A stretch of 64,000 nt of DNA from CBDBCU01 sp965203435. GTDB taxonomy: Bacteria; Chloroflexota; Dehalococcoidia; Lucifugimonadales; UBA3495. The notes beneath the pieces were generated by a model. That model made no database searches and was not told the origin of the DNA. It saw only the letters and a list, made by a program, of their open reading frames with translations. The stretch is taken from the NCBI GenBank assembly GCA_965203435.1, contig CBDBCU010000001.1, positions 434,001 to 498,000 of the forward strand, read 5' to 3'. How positions within the stretch are numbered: position 1 is the first letter of the stretch; every line of letters starts with the position of its first letter. Both the position numbers and the translations under genes were made by a program. Positions 32,638 through 40,449 of this stretch are shown here, one piece after another.

Positions 32638-32967
32638 ATGATTGCCCTTATCGTGACCATCAACATCAAGGCGGGTTTCAAGGAGCAGTTTATGGCTTCC
32701 CTGGAGGGGGATGCCCGGGGTTCCAACAACGACGAGCCGGGCTGCCTGCGCTTCGATGTCTTGCAGGATAACGAGGTGGAAAACCGCATCCATCTCTACG
32801 AGGTTTATCAGGACGAGGCCGCCGTGGACGCGCACCGGGCCGCGCCGCACTATGCCAAGTGGCGGGCCGAGGTGGCCGACTGGTTTGACGGCGAAATCCT
32901 TCGCAATGTGGCCGTCCCGGTCTATCCGCCGCCGGAAAAGTGGGAAAAGCGCCCCCCGGTGGATTAG
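32638..32967 (+). CDS. Antibiotic-biosynthesis-monooxygenase (ABM) domain protein
   Basis: The 109-residue product is a single ferredoxin-like ABM domain: MIALIVTINIKAGFKEQFMA, DEPGCLRFDVLQDNE, IHLYEVYQDEAAVDAHRAAP and HYAKWRAEVADWFDG. Members act as cofactor-less quinol monooxygenases or heme degraders and usually form dimers. AGGAGGAAAG lies directly before the ATG. A strong terminator follows at 33003. Conserved EPGCLRFDV and HxxxxHY elements favour a YgiN-like quinol monooxygenase, but the substrate is not known. Confidence 0.9.
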   Translation: MIALIVTINIKAGFKEQFMASLEGDARGSNNDEPGCLRFDVLQDNEVENRIHLYEVYQDEAAVDAHRAAPHYAKWRAEVADWFDGEILRNVAVPVYPPPEKWEKRPPVD

Positions 32968-33002
32968 CCGCCGGGCGGCCAACCGCTCCCGGGAAGCAAT
33001 GC

Positions 33003-33040
33003 GGGCCAGTCAACCGATGGTTGGCTGGCCCGTTTCTTTT
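33003..33040 (+). terminator. Rho-independent terminator after the ABM gene
   Basis: GGGCCAGTCAACC pairs with GGTTGGCTGGCCC (one G-T pair) around GAT and is followed by GTTTCTTTT. It lies 36 bases after the ABM stop. Confidence 0.85.
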
Positions 33041-33061
33041 GCCCGGCACTATCCCGGATTA

Positions 33062-33286
33062 GAGCGTGTTCACCCTAAAGCCGAGCATTATCCCCGGAGG
33101 CTGGGCGCTTGGCAGTATGTTGGAAAGCAGCAACCAGTCTATTATGTCATTCCGAGCGTAGCCGAGGAATCTAAAAGTCTTGAAATGGAGTCCGGGGCGG
33201 GCATTTTAGATTCCTCGGCTACGCTCGGAATGACATAGTAAGGGGACAAGCTATCCGAGGGGTCAATAAATAGCGTGAACACGCCC
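33062..33286. mobile_element. MITE-like element flanked by TA
   Basis: The ends are inverted repeats, GAGCGTGTTCAC at 33062-33073 and GTGAACACGCCC at 33275-33286, matching at 11 of 12 bases. A TA dinucleotide lies on each side, as for TA-targeting (IS630/Tc1-like) transposons. Inside, a 34-base perfect inverted repeat (33143-33176 with 33204-33237) carries TGTCATTCCGAGCGTAGCC. No reading frame is present. The right TA forms part of the stop codon of the MFS gene. With the terminator at 33003 it accounts for the gap after 32967. Confidence 0.7.
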
Positions 33287-34608
33287 TAGGCCGCCGCCCC
33301 GCGCAGGGCTACCCGGGGGAAGTAAATGCTCCGCAGCGGCCGACTGCTCAGGCTGATAATTACGGCCACGACGAACAAGGCCCCGCCCACGGCCAGCACC
33401 CAGGAGGCGTTGGCAAAGGGCAAATCCACAAATCCGGCATTTACCGCATTAGCCAGGGCCATACTGCCGCCCACATGAAAGGAATAGACGCCGGACACCC
33501 GGCCGCGCACCGAATCGTCCACCAGGGTCTGAATCACCGTGTGGCTGATGGTCATAAACCCGCCTTGATTCATTCCCATCGCAAAGGCCGCCGCCAGGGA
33601 AATCAGCGGATCCGAGGACACCGCCAGGATAATCGGCCCGAATCCGCTGCTGATGCCAAAGAATAAAAACAGCTTGCCCCGGGTCTTGTCGCTGCGGATG
33701 CCGGCCAGCCAGATGGCGGTGACCATGGCCCCTAAACCGACGCCGGCCAGCAGTCCCGCCGGCCAATCCTGCACTGTTATGTTCAGGGTAAAGCCGGCCG
33801 CCAAGGGCAGGACGGTAGCCCCCAGTTTTTCCTGGGATATGGCCGGCAGCATGGCCTCGTAGGACATAGTAAAAGCGCAGTGGGCCAGCACTACCAGGAT
33901 CATTGCCAGCACCGGGGGATAGGAATAGACATAGGCAAAGCCGGCGACCAGGTTGCCCCAGAAACTGCGGCGGCGGTCAATGGAGCCGGTGGAGCGGGTG
34001 GCAATGCGCGCTACCTGCACCAGGCCGATGCCGTACAGGGCGGCGCAAGCCCAGAACACCGGCTCCGTGCCAAAGTAGAGGGATACCAGAAAGGCGACTA
34101 CGCCGCCGACGAACCGGGAGCCCTGCTGGGTAGCCTCGTTCAGGGCCACGGCGTTGGGCAACATTTCCCGCGGCACCAGGTTAGGCACCAGGGATTGGGT
34201 CGTGGTCATCTGGGCCGAGCGCAAAGTGCCATTCAGCAGGGACAAGCCCACCAGCCACCAGATATTGACCAGGCCCAGCATTACCAGCAGGGCCAGCAGG
34301 ATGTTGTGGGCCAGGTTCAGGGTGTAAGTCCATTGCAGGACGGTCTGGCGGTTAAAGCGGTCGGCCAGAAAGCCGGTGATGACCGTGGAAAAGACCCGGG
34401 GGATCATCGCCGCAAAGGTGACCACGCCCACCCAGAGGTACAGCTGGGAAACTTCGTCGGTCAGCACGGCCCGGGCGACAATCAGCGCCCAGGCCGCCGC
34501 CCCGGCGCACAGATTGGCGGTCCACAGGGTCAGATAGTCCTTATGCTCCAGGGCCGCCAGAAAGCGGTTAAAGGGGGCCGCGACCATTCCGCCAATGCCG
34601 TTAGCCAT
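33286..34608 (-). CDS. MFS transporter (EntS-like MFS_3 family)
   Basis: The 440-residue protein has twelve predicted membrane helices. It shows the MFS_3 pattern of enterobactin-exporter-like permeases: GFLADRFNRQTVLQWTYTLN after helix 2 in place of the classical motif A, SLVPNLVPREMLPNAVALNE, and SVRGRVSGVYSFHVGGSMAL in the C-terminal half. GGAGGGCG lies upstream of the ATG. The last codon overlaps the end of the TA-flanked element, so that insertion may have reshaped the C-terminus. The substrate is unknown. Confidence 0.88.
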   Translation of the reverse strand: MANGIGGMVAAPFNRFLAALEHKDYLTLWTANLCAGAAAWALIVARAVLTDEVSQLYLWVGVVTFAAMIPRVFSTVITGFLADRFNRQTVLQWTYTLNLAHNILLALLVMLGLVNIWWLVGLSLLNGTLRSAQMTTTQSLVPNLVPREMLPNAVALNEATQQGSRFVGGVVAFLVSLYFGTEPVFWACAALYGIGLVQVARIATRSTGSIDRRRSFWGNLVAGFAYVYSYPPVLAMILVVLAHCAFTMSYEAMLPAISQEKLGATVLPLAAGFTLNITVQDWPAGLLAGVGLGAMVTAIWLAGIRSDKTRGKLFLFFGISSGFGPIILAVSSDPLISLAAAFAMGMNQGGFMTISHTVIQTLVDDSVRGRVSGVYSFHVGGSMALANAVNAGFVDLPFANASWVLAVGGALFVVAVIISLSSRPLRSIYFPRVALRGAAA

Positions 34609-34750
34609 AACGCGCCCTCCCCAAATCAGCCGGCTGCCTTTGCCGCGGCTCCGTCCCCTTTGCTGCGGCTCAGTTTTGGGGAATTATAGCCCGGAAAGGC
34701 GGTTTGGGAAAGGGTGGGGGCGGGGCTTTCAGCCGGGCAATAGCCTACGA

Positions 34751-34901
34751 ACCGTCATTCCCGCGCAAGCGGGAATCCCCAAATTGCTTGCCGAGGCTGT
34801 GGCGGCATAAGGCACTACCGTTCGGGATTCCCGCTTACGCGGGAATGACGGTAGGGATGGCGCGGGAGTGACGGGAGGGATGGCACGGGAAGGACGGTAA
34901 A
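34751..34901. repeat. Family A repeat with tandem tail
   Basis: A module runs from ACCGTCATTCCCGCGCAAGC to GATTCCCGCTTACGCGGGAA at about 34850 and then TGACGGTAGGGATGGCGCGG. Short decaying units (GGGATGGC.CGGGA.G) follow. It lies in the 568-base gap between the MFS gene and minE, where I see only repeats. Confidence 0.8.
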
Positions 34902-34928
34902 GAAAAGGTTTCCCGGCGGGCGGCGGAA

Positions 34929-34960
34929 TCATCCTTCAACAAGTTCAGGATGAGCGGATT
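34929..34960. repeat. Family B repeat
   Basis: TCATCCTTCAACAAGTTC then AGGATGAGCGG, a full hairpin unit in the gap before minE. Confidence 0.8.
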
Positions 34961-35043
34961 GAATACCCCCGCAAGTAGAACGGAATCCCCATTTTATTTC
35001 CTGCTTGCAGTTGACCTTTCCGCGCATCCTTGCGGTTGGTTTT

Positions 35044-35073
35044 TCCGCTCATCCTGAACTTGTTGAAGGATGG
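35044..35073. repeat. Family B repeat, inverted orientation
   Basis: CCGCTCATCCTGAACTTG then TTGAAGGATGG. It faces the copy at 34929, about 85 bases away. Confidence 0.8.
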
Positions 35074-35176
35074 AACAACTCGACAGCAAAGACCCGGAAA
35101 CCCGCAAGGCATTCCTTGGCGAATTCCCGGGTCTCGGCAGTAGGTCAACGCCGGCGGCGGCAACAGTGGGGCCGCC

Positions 35177-35470
35177 CTACCGGGCCATAGCCCAGCGCGG
35201 CAGGTTTTTGATGCGGATGTTGGACACCAGAAACAGGGACTGGTTGAACCGGCGAATCTCGAACTCCTGAAAGCCCTCGCCGACCTCCAGATGCCGGGAG
35301 ATGGTTTGCAGCATATCCCGGCGCAGGGCTTCCAGCAGCTCCGGGGCCACCAGGTCGAAGCGATCCCGGTCGATGGCCGATTGCAGGCGTTCCCGGGCGA
35401 TGTTTTTGGTGAAATCCGGGTTGTCCCGGATTTCCTTGCGGCCTCTGGGCCGGCGCAGCGCTTTAAGCAT
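35177..35470 (-). CDS. minE: Cell division topological specificity factor MinE
   Basis: MinE stimulates the ATPase of MinD and keeps the MinCD inhibitor away from mid-cell. The 97-residue product has the MinD-contact helix NIARERLQSAIDRDRFDL, then LLEALRRDMLQTISRHLEVG and a C-terminal domain ending NLPRWAMAR. It overlaps minD by eight bases. The order minC, minD, minE and the overlaps indicate one operon. It is a little longer than the E. coli protein (88). Confidence 0.93.
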   Translation of the reverse strand: MLKALRRPRGRKEIRDNPDFTKNIARERLQSAIDRDRFDLVAPELLEALRRDMLQTISRHLEVGEGFQEFEIRRFNQSLFLVSNIRIKNLPRWAMAR

Positions 35471-36281
35471 GGGAATACTCGCTTCGGCTGATGCCCATAA
35501 TGTTCCGCACCTTGTCCATCAGCCCGTTCTTGTCCTCCGGCTCCTGCAACGGCACATCGTCGCCGTCAATGCGGGCGGCGATGCGGGCAAAGGCCATTCC
35601 CGAGGGGGCCCGCTTGTCGTGAATCACCGGCACTCCCTGATTGGTGGCGGTAATCAGGCGGTCATCGGCCGGCACCATTCCCAGGATGTCCACCGCCAGG
35701 AGTTCCACGATGTCGTCCTTGTCCAGCATATCGCCGCGCTTGACCATTCCCGGCCGGATCCGGTTGATAATCAGCCGGGGATTGTGCAGCTCGGCCGCTT
35801 CCAGCAGCCCGATGACCCGGTCGGCGTCCCGGATGGCCGACACTTCCGGGGTCGTTACCACTATCGCCTCCCGGGCCGGGCCGATGGCGTTCTTGAACCC
35901 CTGCTCAATGCCGGCCGGGCAGTCGATAATCACATAGTCGAACTCCTGCTCCAACTGGCGGCACAGCCCCTGCAGCTGCTCCGGGTTGATGCAGTTCTTG
36001 TCCCGGGTCTGCGGCGCCGGGATCAGGTACAACTCGTGGCTGTGCTTGTCCCGAATCAACGCCTGCGGCAGCTTGCAGCGGCCCTCGATGGCGTCCACCA
36101 GGTCGTACACGATGCGGTTCTCCAGCCCCATCACCACATCCAGGTTTCGCAGGCCGATGTCGGTGTCAATGACCACTACCCGGTGGCCGCGCATGGCCAG
36201 GCCGGCGCCGATGTTGGCCGTGGTAGTGGTCTTGCCCACGCCCCCCTTGCCGGAGGTGATGACTATGGTTTTACCCTTCAT
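35463..36281 (-). CDS. minD: Septum site-determining ATPase MinD
   Basis: MinD is a membrane-bound ParA-like ATPase that carries MinC to the cell membrane. The start at 36281 (MKGKTIVITSGKGGVGKTTT) follows AGGGAGGAA and gives 272 residues. The deviant Walker A GKGGVGKTT, DTDIGLRNLDVVMGLENR, VIIDCPAGIEQGF and the C-terminal amphipathic tail (NGLMDKVRNIMGISRSE) are present. It overlaps minC by 11 bases and minE by 8, so expression is tightly coupled. Confidence 0.97.
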   Translation of the reverse strand: MKGKTIVITSGKGGVGKTTTTANIGAGLAMRGHRVVVIDTDIGLRNLDVVMGLENRIVYDLVDAIEGRCKLPQALIRDKHSHELYLIPAPQTRDKNCINPEQLQGLCRQLEQEFDYVIIDCPAGIEQGFKNAIGPAREAIVVTTPEVSAIRDADRVIGLLEAAELHNPRLIINRIRPGMVKRGDMLDKDDIVELLAVDILGMVPADDRLITATNQGVPVIHDKRAPSGMAFARIAARIDGDDVPLQEPEDKNGLMDKVRNIMGISRSEYSHA

Positions 36282-37323
36282 ACAGTATTCCTCCCTGGTA
36301 CTCATCCTGCCGCCGGGTGAACGGCGCAACGAAAATGGAGCGGCGGCGCACATAGGCCACCTGCGGCGTGGTGCGATGGGTTTTGCTTTGTCGCGCCGCC
36401 CGCGGGGCTTCGCCGATATGCGGCCCAATCTGGATCCGCGAGGATTCCAGGTTCAGGGCGATGATGGTGGCTTTCAAGTCCCCGGCCGCCCCGGCGTGGG
36501 CCAAGCCGCGCAAGGCCCCAAAGACGATAATATCCCCGTCGGCAATGATTTCCGCCCCCGGATTCACATCGGCCAAGGCCACCACATCGCCGGGATACCG
36601 AATCACTTCCCCGGAGCGGCAGGTGGTTTTGAGAACCAGGGCTTCCGTCCGCCGGCGGGGATTTAAGGCCGCTTCCCCAGTGGGCAAAGGGACCGACAGC
36701 GGCTCCGGTTCCGGGATGGCTGCGATAGATTCCTCGACCGCTTTCCCGTCCACTGCCTTTTCTGCCGGGGCGGACGGATCCGGAACGGCGGCCGTTTCCT
36801 CCGGCATTTCCGCCGGGGCCGCGACCTCAGCCGCATCATCCGGCAGCAGCTCGGCTTGGCCGGTTTCCGGGTCAACGGCGGCGGCCGGCGGCTCAGCCGG
36901 TTCTGCGGCCGCCGGGTTATTACTATCCGCGCCGTTTTGCCGGCGGCCGGGCGGTGACCCGTCCTCCGGGGCCAGGGTTTCCGTTTCCTCCGGGTCCGGA
37001 TCCGGGTCGGCAACGGCAATGGCGGCCGTGGCCGCCGGCGGCTGCCGCAGGGCTTCCTCAATGATTTCCGGGGCGCACCAGTAGCGGGATACGGTCAATC
37101 CCGACTCCTGATCCAGAATCCGCTTGAGCCCGGAAAGCTCGGCGGCTTCCAGAATGCGCCGGCCCACATTGACCGAAACGGTGCCGCGGGAATAGAGGCC
37201 GTCACATTCCGACAGGTAACTGCGGAGACCCTGGGCCGCCACTTCATAAGGCACGGTGTCGTCAATGGTAAAATCCACATTGGCGCCGCGCCCCATTACT
37301 TGGATGGTTTCGGTTTCCGACAT
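36271..37323 (-). CDS. minC: Septum site-determining protein MinC with an extended linker
   Basis: MinC inhibits FtsZ assembly. The N-terminal domain covers residues about 1-95 (SYLSECDGLYSRGTVSVNVG) and the beta-helical C-terminal domain about 225-335 (CRSGEVIRYPGDVVALADVN, then GAEIIADGDIIVFGALRGLA and HAGAAGD). Between them lies a linker of about 130 residues, very rich in Ala, Pro, Glu and Asp. MinC is usually near 230 residues, so at 350 the excess is almost all linker. AGGGAAAG lies before the ATG. The gene heads the minCDE operon. Confidence 0.93.
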   Translation of the reverse strand: MSETETIQVMGRGANVDFTIDDTVPYEVAAQGLRSYLSECDGLYSRGTVSVNVGRRILEAAELSGLKRILDQESGLTVSRYWCAPEIIEEALRQPPAATAAIAVADPDPDPEETETLAPEDGSPPGRRQNGADSNNPAAAEPAEPPAAAVDPETGQAELLPDDAAEVAAPAEMPEETAAVPDPSAPAEKAVDGKAVEESIAAIPEPEPLSVPLPTGEAALNPRRRTEALVLKTTCRSGEVIRYPGDVVALADVNPGAEIIADGDIIVFGALRGLAHAGAAGDLKATIIALNLESSRIQIGPHIGEAPRAARQSKTHRTTPQVAYVRRRSIFVAPFTRRQDEYQGGILYEG

Positions 37324-37609
37324 CGGACTTTCCCTAACTCAGCAAAGGGATGGAGGCAACTTCGGGCCGTTTCCGCCGGCCCAGCCGGGCAAGGGCAAAA
37401 CCGCATCTTGACGCCGCGCCCGGCGGCCTAGCCGGAAAAGGGACGGGAATAAAGCCGCCGGCCGCCAGCCGAAAACCGGCCAATTCCCATGCGGGGAAAA
37501 GCGAATAAGGGGGGAACGCCGCCCCGCCGCCCTTCTTGCCCCAAGTTCCAAAAGAGTTATAACCAAGCCCTGGCAATCCCGTCAAGGCTTATGTTGACCG
37601 CTTTTGCGG
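37324..37609. other. Upstream region of minC, no gene seen
   Basis: This GC-rich stretch has no convincing gene. On the minus strand TTGGTTATAAC at 37556-37566 is a possible extended -10 for minCDE, about 235 bases from the minC ATG, with no clear -35. No riboswitch-like structure was recognised. Confidence 0.4.
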
Positions 37610-37660
37610 CAGAATAAAACAGCGGCCGCCCTTCCGGTTGACGCCGGAAGGGCGGCCGCT
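37610..37660 (-). terminator. Bidirectional-looking terminator after the thiolase operon
   Basis: A perfect 17-bp stem (37621-37637 with 37644-37660), beginning AGCGGCCGCCCTTCCGG, encloses a six-base loop. On the minus strand it is followed by GTTTTATTC and on the plus strand by TGTCCTTTGCTTTTTC. It separates the thiolase operon from minC. Confidence 0.8.
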
Positions 37661-37674
37661 TGTCCTTTGCTTTT

Positions 37675-37792
37675 TCATCCCTCAACCAGTTCAGGATGAC
37701 CCTTCAACAAGTTCAGAGCGACCCTTCAACAAGTTCAGAGCGACCCTTCAACAGGTTCAGGGCGACCCTTCAACAAGTTCAGGGTGAGCGGT
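37675..37792. repeat. Family B repeat expanded into four 22-bp tandem units
   Basis: After a normal half-unit (CATCCCTCAACCAGTTCAGG) the 22-base unit GACCCTTCAACAAGTTCAGA plus GC occurs four times, at 37698, 37720, 37742 and 37764, with small changes. It ends with GGTGAGCGG. The array lies between the terminator and the thiolase stop codon. Confidence 0.88.
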
Positions 37793-37815
37793 GGTATCTG
37801 GATGGAAAATCCGGC

Positions 37816-38988
37816 CTATTCCGCCGCCCCGAAAATGGCTACGGAGCAGGTAAAGGATCCGGGACGGCCGCCCAGGTTATGGGTCAAGCCCAAGGCGGCT
37901 TTTTGCAGCTGCCGGGCCTCGGCCTTGCCCTGCAACTGCTTATAGACTTCGTAAATCATTCGGATGCCGCTGGCCCCGATGGGATGGCCGAAACATTTCA
38001 ATCCGCCGTCAGTATTCACCGGCAACTCGCCCTCCAGGGTAAAGGCCCCGGCGGCCACATCCGCGCTGGCCTGGCCGCGGGGACTGAACCCCAAATCCTC
38101 GTAAATAATCAGCTCGGTGATGGTAAAGCAGTCATGCACCATCGCCAGATCCAGCTCGGCCCGGGGATGGACAATGCCGGCTTCCTGATAGGCCGCTTGA
38201 CCGGCCCGGACGCTTTCCGGGAAGTGGGTAAAATCCCAATCGCTGCGGATTGCCCCGAAAGCCCCTACCGACAGGGCCAGGGCTTTGACCAGGACATAGT
38301 CCCGGCGCAGGCTGCGGGCAATTTCCGGGGTGGTGATGATGGCCGCCGCCGCGCCGTCGCTGACCCCGCAACAGTCAAACAAGCCCAGGGGCCAAGCAAT
38401 CATCGGCGCGTTGACTACCTGTTCCGGACTGACTTCCCGTTGGAAATGCGCCCGGGGATTCAGGCTGCCGTTATGGTGATTTTTGGCGGCGATTTCGGCC
38501 AGGGTGCGCTTGCCCGCGGCGTAGGGTATCCCGTACTGGTGGAAGTAGCGGGTGGCGGCCATAGCGAATTGGGCCGGCGGGGGCGTCGGCGGCGTCACTT
38601 CCGAACCGGGCGCTTCGGGAACGGCCAACCCGGAAAATCCGGAGTCTTTCAGCTTCTCGACCCCTACCGCCAGCACCATATCGTAGATGCCGGCGGCGAC
38701 GGCATAGGCGGCGTTGCGGAAAGCATCGGTGGCCGTGGCGCAGGCATTTTCCACCCGGGTGATGGGAATGTAGTCCAGTTTCAGGGCTTCGGCCAGGGGC
38801 TGGCCGGTGCGGAAGCTGCTGACCGTGCCCAGCCAGGCCGCTTGAATGTCGTCCGGCTCAATGCCGGCGTCGGCGTAGGCTTCATAGGCCGCTTCCACCA
38901 TCAAGTCCGCCGGGCCGGCGTCCCACCGTTCCCCGAACTGGGTGCAGCCCATGCCGATAATCGCTACCCGGTCTTTAATGCCGTTCAT
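37816..38988 (-). CDS. Thiolase-family acetyltransferase (HMG-CoA-synthase-linked type)
   Basis: The 390-residue product has the thiolase nucleophile in RVENACATATDAFRNA (Cys83), SDGAAAAIITTPE, LAMVHDCFTITELIIYEDLG, NTDGGLKCFGHPIGASGIRM and GLTHNLGGRPGSFTCSV at the end. The last block lacks the second catalytic Cys in the CxG context, as in SCP-x-like relatives. Its ATG shares one base with the stop of the upstream gene (TAATG), an HMG-CoA-synthase-like protein fused to DUF35. The two resemble the archaeal thiolase/HMGCS/DUF35 complex. Confidence 0.9.
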   Translation of the reverse strand: MNGIKDRVAIIGMGCTQFGERWDAGPADLMVEAAYEAYADAGIEPDDIQAAWLGTVSSFRTGQPLAEALKLDYIPITRVENACATATDAFRNAAYAVAAGIYDMVLAVGVEKLKDSGFSGLAVPEAPGSEVTPPTPPPAQFAMAATRYFHQYGIPYAAGKRTLAEIAAKNHHNGSLNPRAHFQREVSPEQVVNAPMIAWPLGLFDCCGVSDGAAAAIITTPEIARSLRRDYVLVKALALSVGAFGAIRSDWDFTHFPESVRAGQAAYQEAGIVHPRAELDLAMVHDCFTITELIIYEDLGFSPRGQASADVAAGAFTLEGELPVNTDGGLKCFGHPIGASGIRMIYEVYKQLQGKAEARQLQKAALGLTHNLGGRPGSFTCSVAIFGAAE

Positions 38989-40427
38989 TATTCCTGCTCC
39001 TGGCCCGGCACAACGGCGGCCCGCCGCCGGGGTACGGCTTTCCAGTAGTAGTTATGGATGCCGTTGACTACCCGCAGTTTGCGGAAACTCATCGTTACCG
39101 GCAAGCCGACCCGCACTTCCTCCGGTTCCCGGTCGGTCAGCATACAGATAATCCGCCCGCCGCCGTGGAAATCCACCGCGCCCACTACCAGCGGCGTATC
39201 CACTGAACCGGCAATGTAGTCCATCGAGTAGGTAAAAAGTTCGCCCGGCTGATCGCTCAAGCGGATGGGGTCAGATTTATCCCGCGTCCGGCAGTTAACG
39301 CAGACCCGCTGCATCGGATACTGCACATAGCCGCAGGCATTGCAACGGCCGCCGTACAGGCGCAGGTTTTTGTCCTGTTCCCGCCACAGAGCCGCCGCCG
39401 AGGGCGCGGAGGGCGGCGGCCGCCGGGCCGCCGCGTCGGTCGTCCATCCTTCCCGCCATTGGGCATAGGTTTCATAGCTGTCCAGCGTCCGGCCGGAGTT
39501 AAGCCAGCCGGTCAAGCCGCCATCCTCCCGCCGGGCTTGAGCAATGGCCGCCGTAGGGCGGAAAGCCAGTATATCGCTGCCGTCCCCGTAGGCAATAGTC
39601 AACAGCAGCTGCCCCGGTTCCGCCGTTTCCAGAGCCGCGGCCAGCAGCATCAGGGGAAAGGCCGCGCCGGTGTTGCCCAGCTGACCAAAGAAAGATTCCT
39701 GTACCTGTTCCGGTTGCAAGCCCAGCCGCCGGGCCAGTTGACCGTGCCGCCGGGCATCCGGGGCGTACCAAGCGACTTTGGCAATATCATCCCGGGTCAA
39801 GGCGTATTTTTCCAGAAAGCCGGCCAACCCGGCGGCGGTCAGCCGTTCCAAGCCTTGCTCCGCGCCGAAACGATCCTCCCAGGAACGGACAAAATCATCC
39901 CCGGCGGAACGCCAGTTATCCAGGATGTTGTCGGTCCGGGAATAGGCGCCGGCCCGGGCGGCGATAATGCCCTCTTTGCCGACCAGAAAGGCGGCCGCGC
40001 CATCGCCGCCGTTGCGTTCCGTTTCGCTGCGCGGCGCGCCCGGCCGGCAATCGGCCACGGCGACCAGAACCTGATTAGCGGAACCGGCGGCTACGGCGTC
40101 CATCGCCGCTTGCAGGGCCGCCGTGCCGGCTCGCAAGCCGGCGGCAAAGTCGGCGGTGTAAAGCTCCCGCCGCAAGTCCAAGGCCGCGGCGATGATGGCC
40201 GACCCCGGCTTTTCGGCGTAGGGCGCGGTGGTGCTGGCAAAAATCAGCCCATCCACCGCCGCCCGTTCCCGCCCGCGCAGGCAGTCCTGAGCGGCGGCGA
40301 CCGCCATCGTTACGCTGTCCTCGTCAAAGTTGGCAATGGCCCGGGCGTAAGGCAACCCCCAGCCGGCGGTTTCCGGCCCCAGCCGATACTTGGGAACATA
40401 AGTCCCGCAGGCGATGATGCCGACCAT
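38988..40427 (-). CDS. HMG-CoA-synthase-like protein fused to a DUF35 domain
   Basis: Residues 1-330 match the HMG-CoA synthase branch of the thiolase superfamily: VGIIACGTYVPKYRL at the start, GLIFASTTAPYAEKPGS, and FFGQLGNTGAAFPLML. Where the catalytic Cys is expected (ACKAGTAA in HMG-CoA synthases) the protein reads GLRAGTAA, with Leu98. Residues about 355-455 are a DUF35 module with zinc-ribbon CNAC and CVNC and an OB fold (GELFTYSMDYIAG). It is coupled to the thiolase gene by TAATG. The lack of the Cys suggests a binding or scaffold role, or chemistry other than HMG-CoA synthesis. Confidence 0.86.
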   Translation of the reverse strand: MVGIIACGTYVPKYRLGPETAGWGLPYARAIANFDEDSVTMAVAAAQDCLRGRERAAVDGLIFASTTAPYAEKPGSAIIAAALDLRRELYTADFAAGLRAGTAALQAAMDAVAAGSANQVLVAVADCRPGAPRSETERNGGDGAAAFLVGKEGIIAARAGAYSRTDNILDNWRSAGDDFVRSWEDRFGAEQGLERLTAAGLAGFLEKYALTRDDIAKVAWYAPDARRHGQLARRLGLQPEQVQESFFGQLGNTGAAFPLMLLAAALETAEPGQLLLTIAYGDGSDILAFRPTAAIAQARREDGGLTGWLNSGRTLDSYETYAQWREGWTTDAAARRPPPSAPSAAALWREQDKNLRLYGGRCNACGYVQYPMQRVCVNCRTRDKSDPIRLSDQPGELFTYSMDYIAGSVDTPLVVGAVDFHGGGRIICMLTDREPEEVRVGLPVTMSFRKLRVVNGIHNYYWKAVPRRRAAVVPGQEQE

Positions 40428-40449
40428 GCCCTACTTCCTTTCAGCCGGT

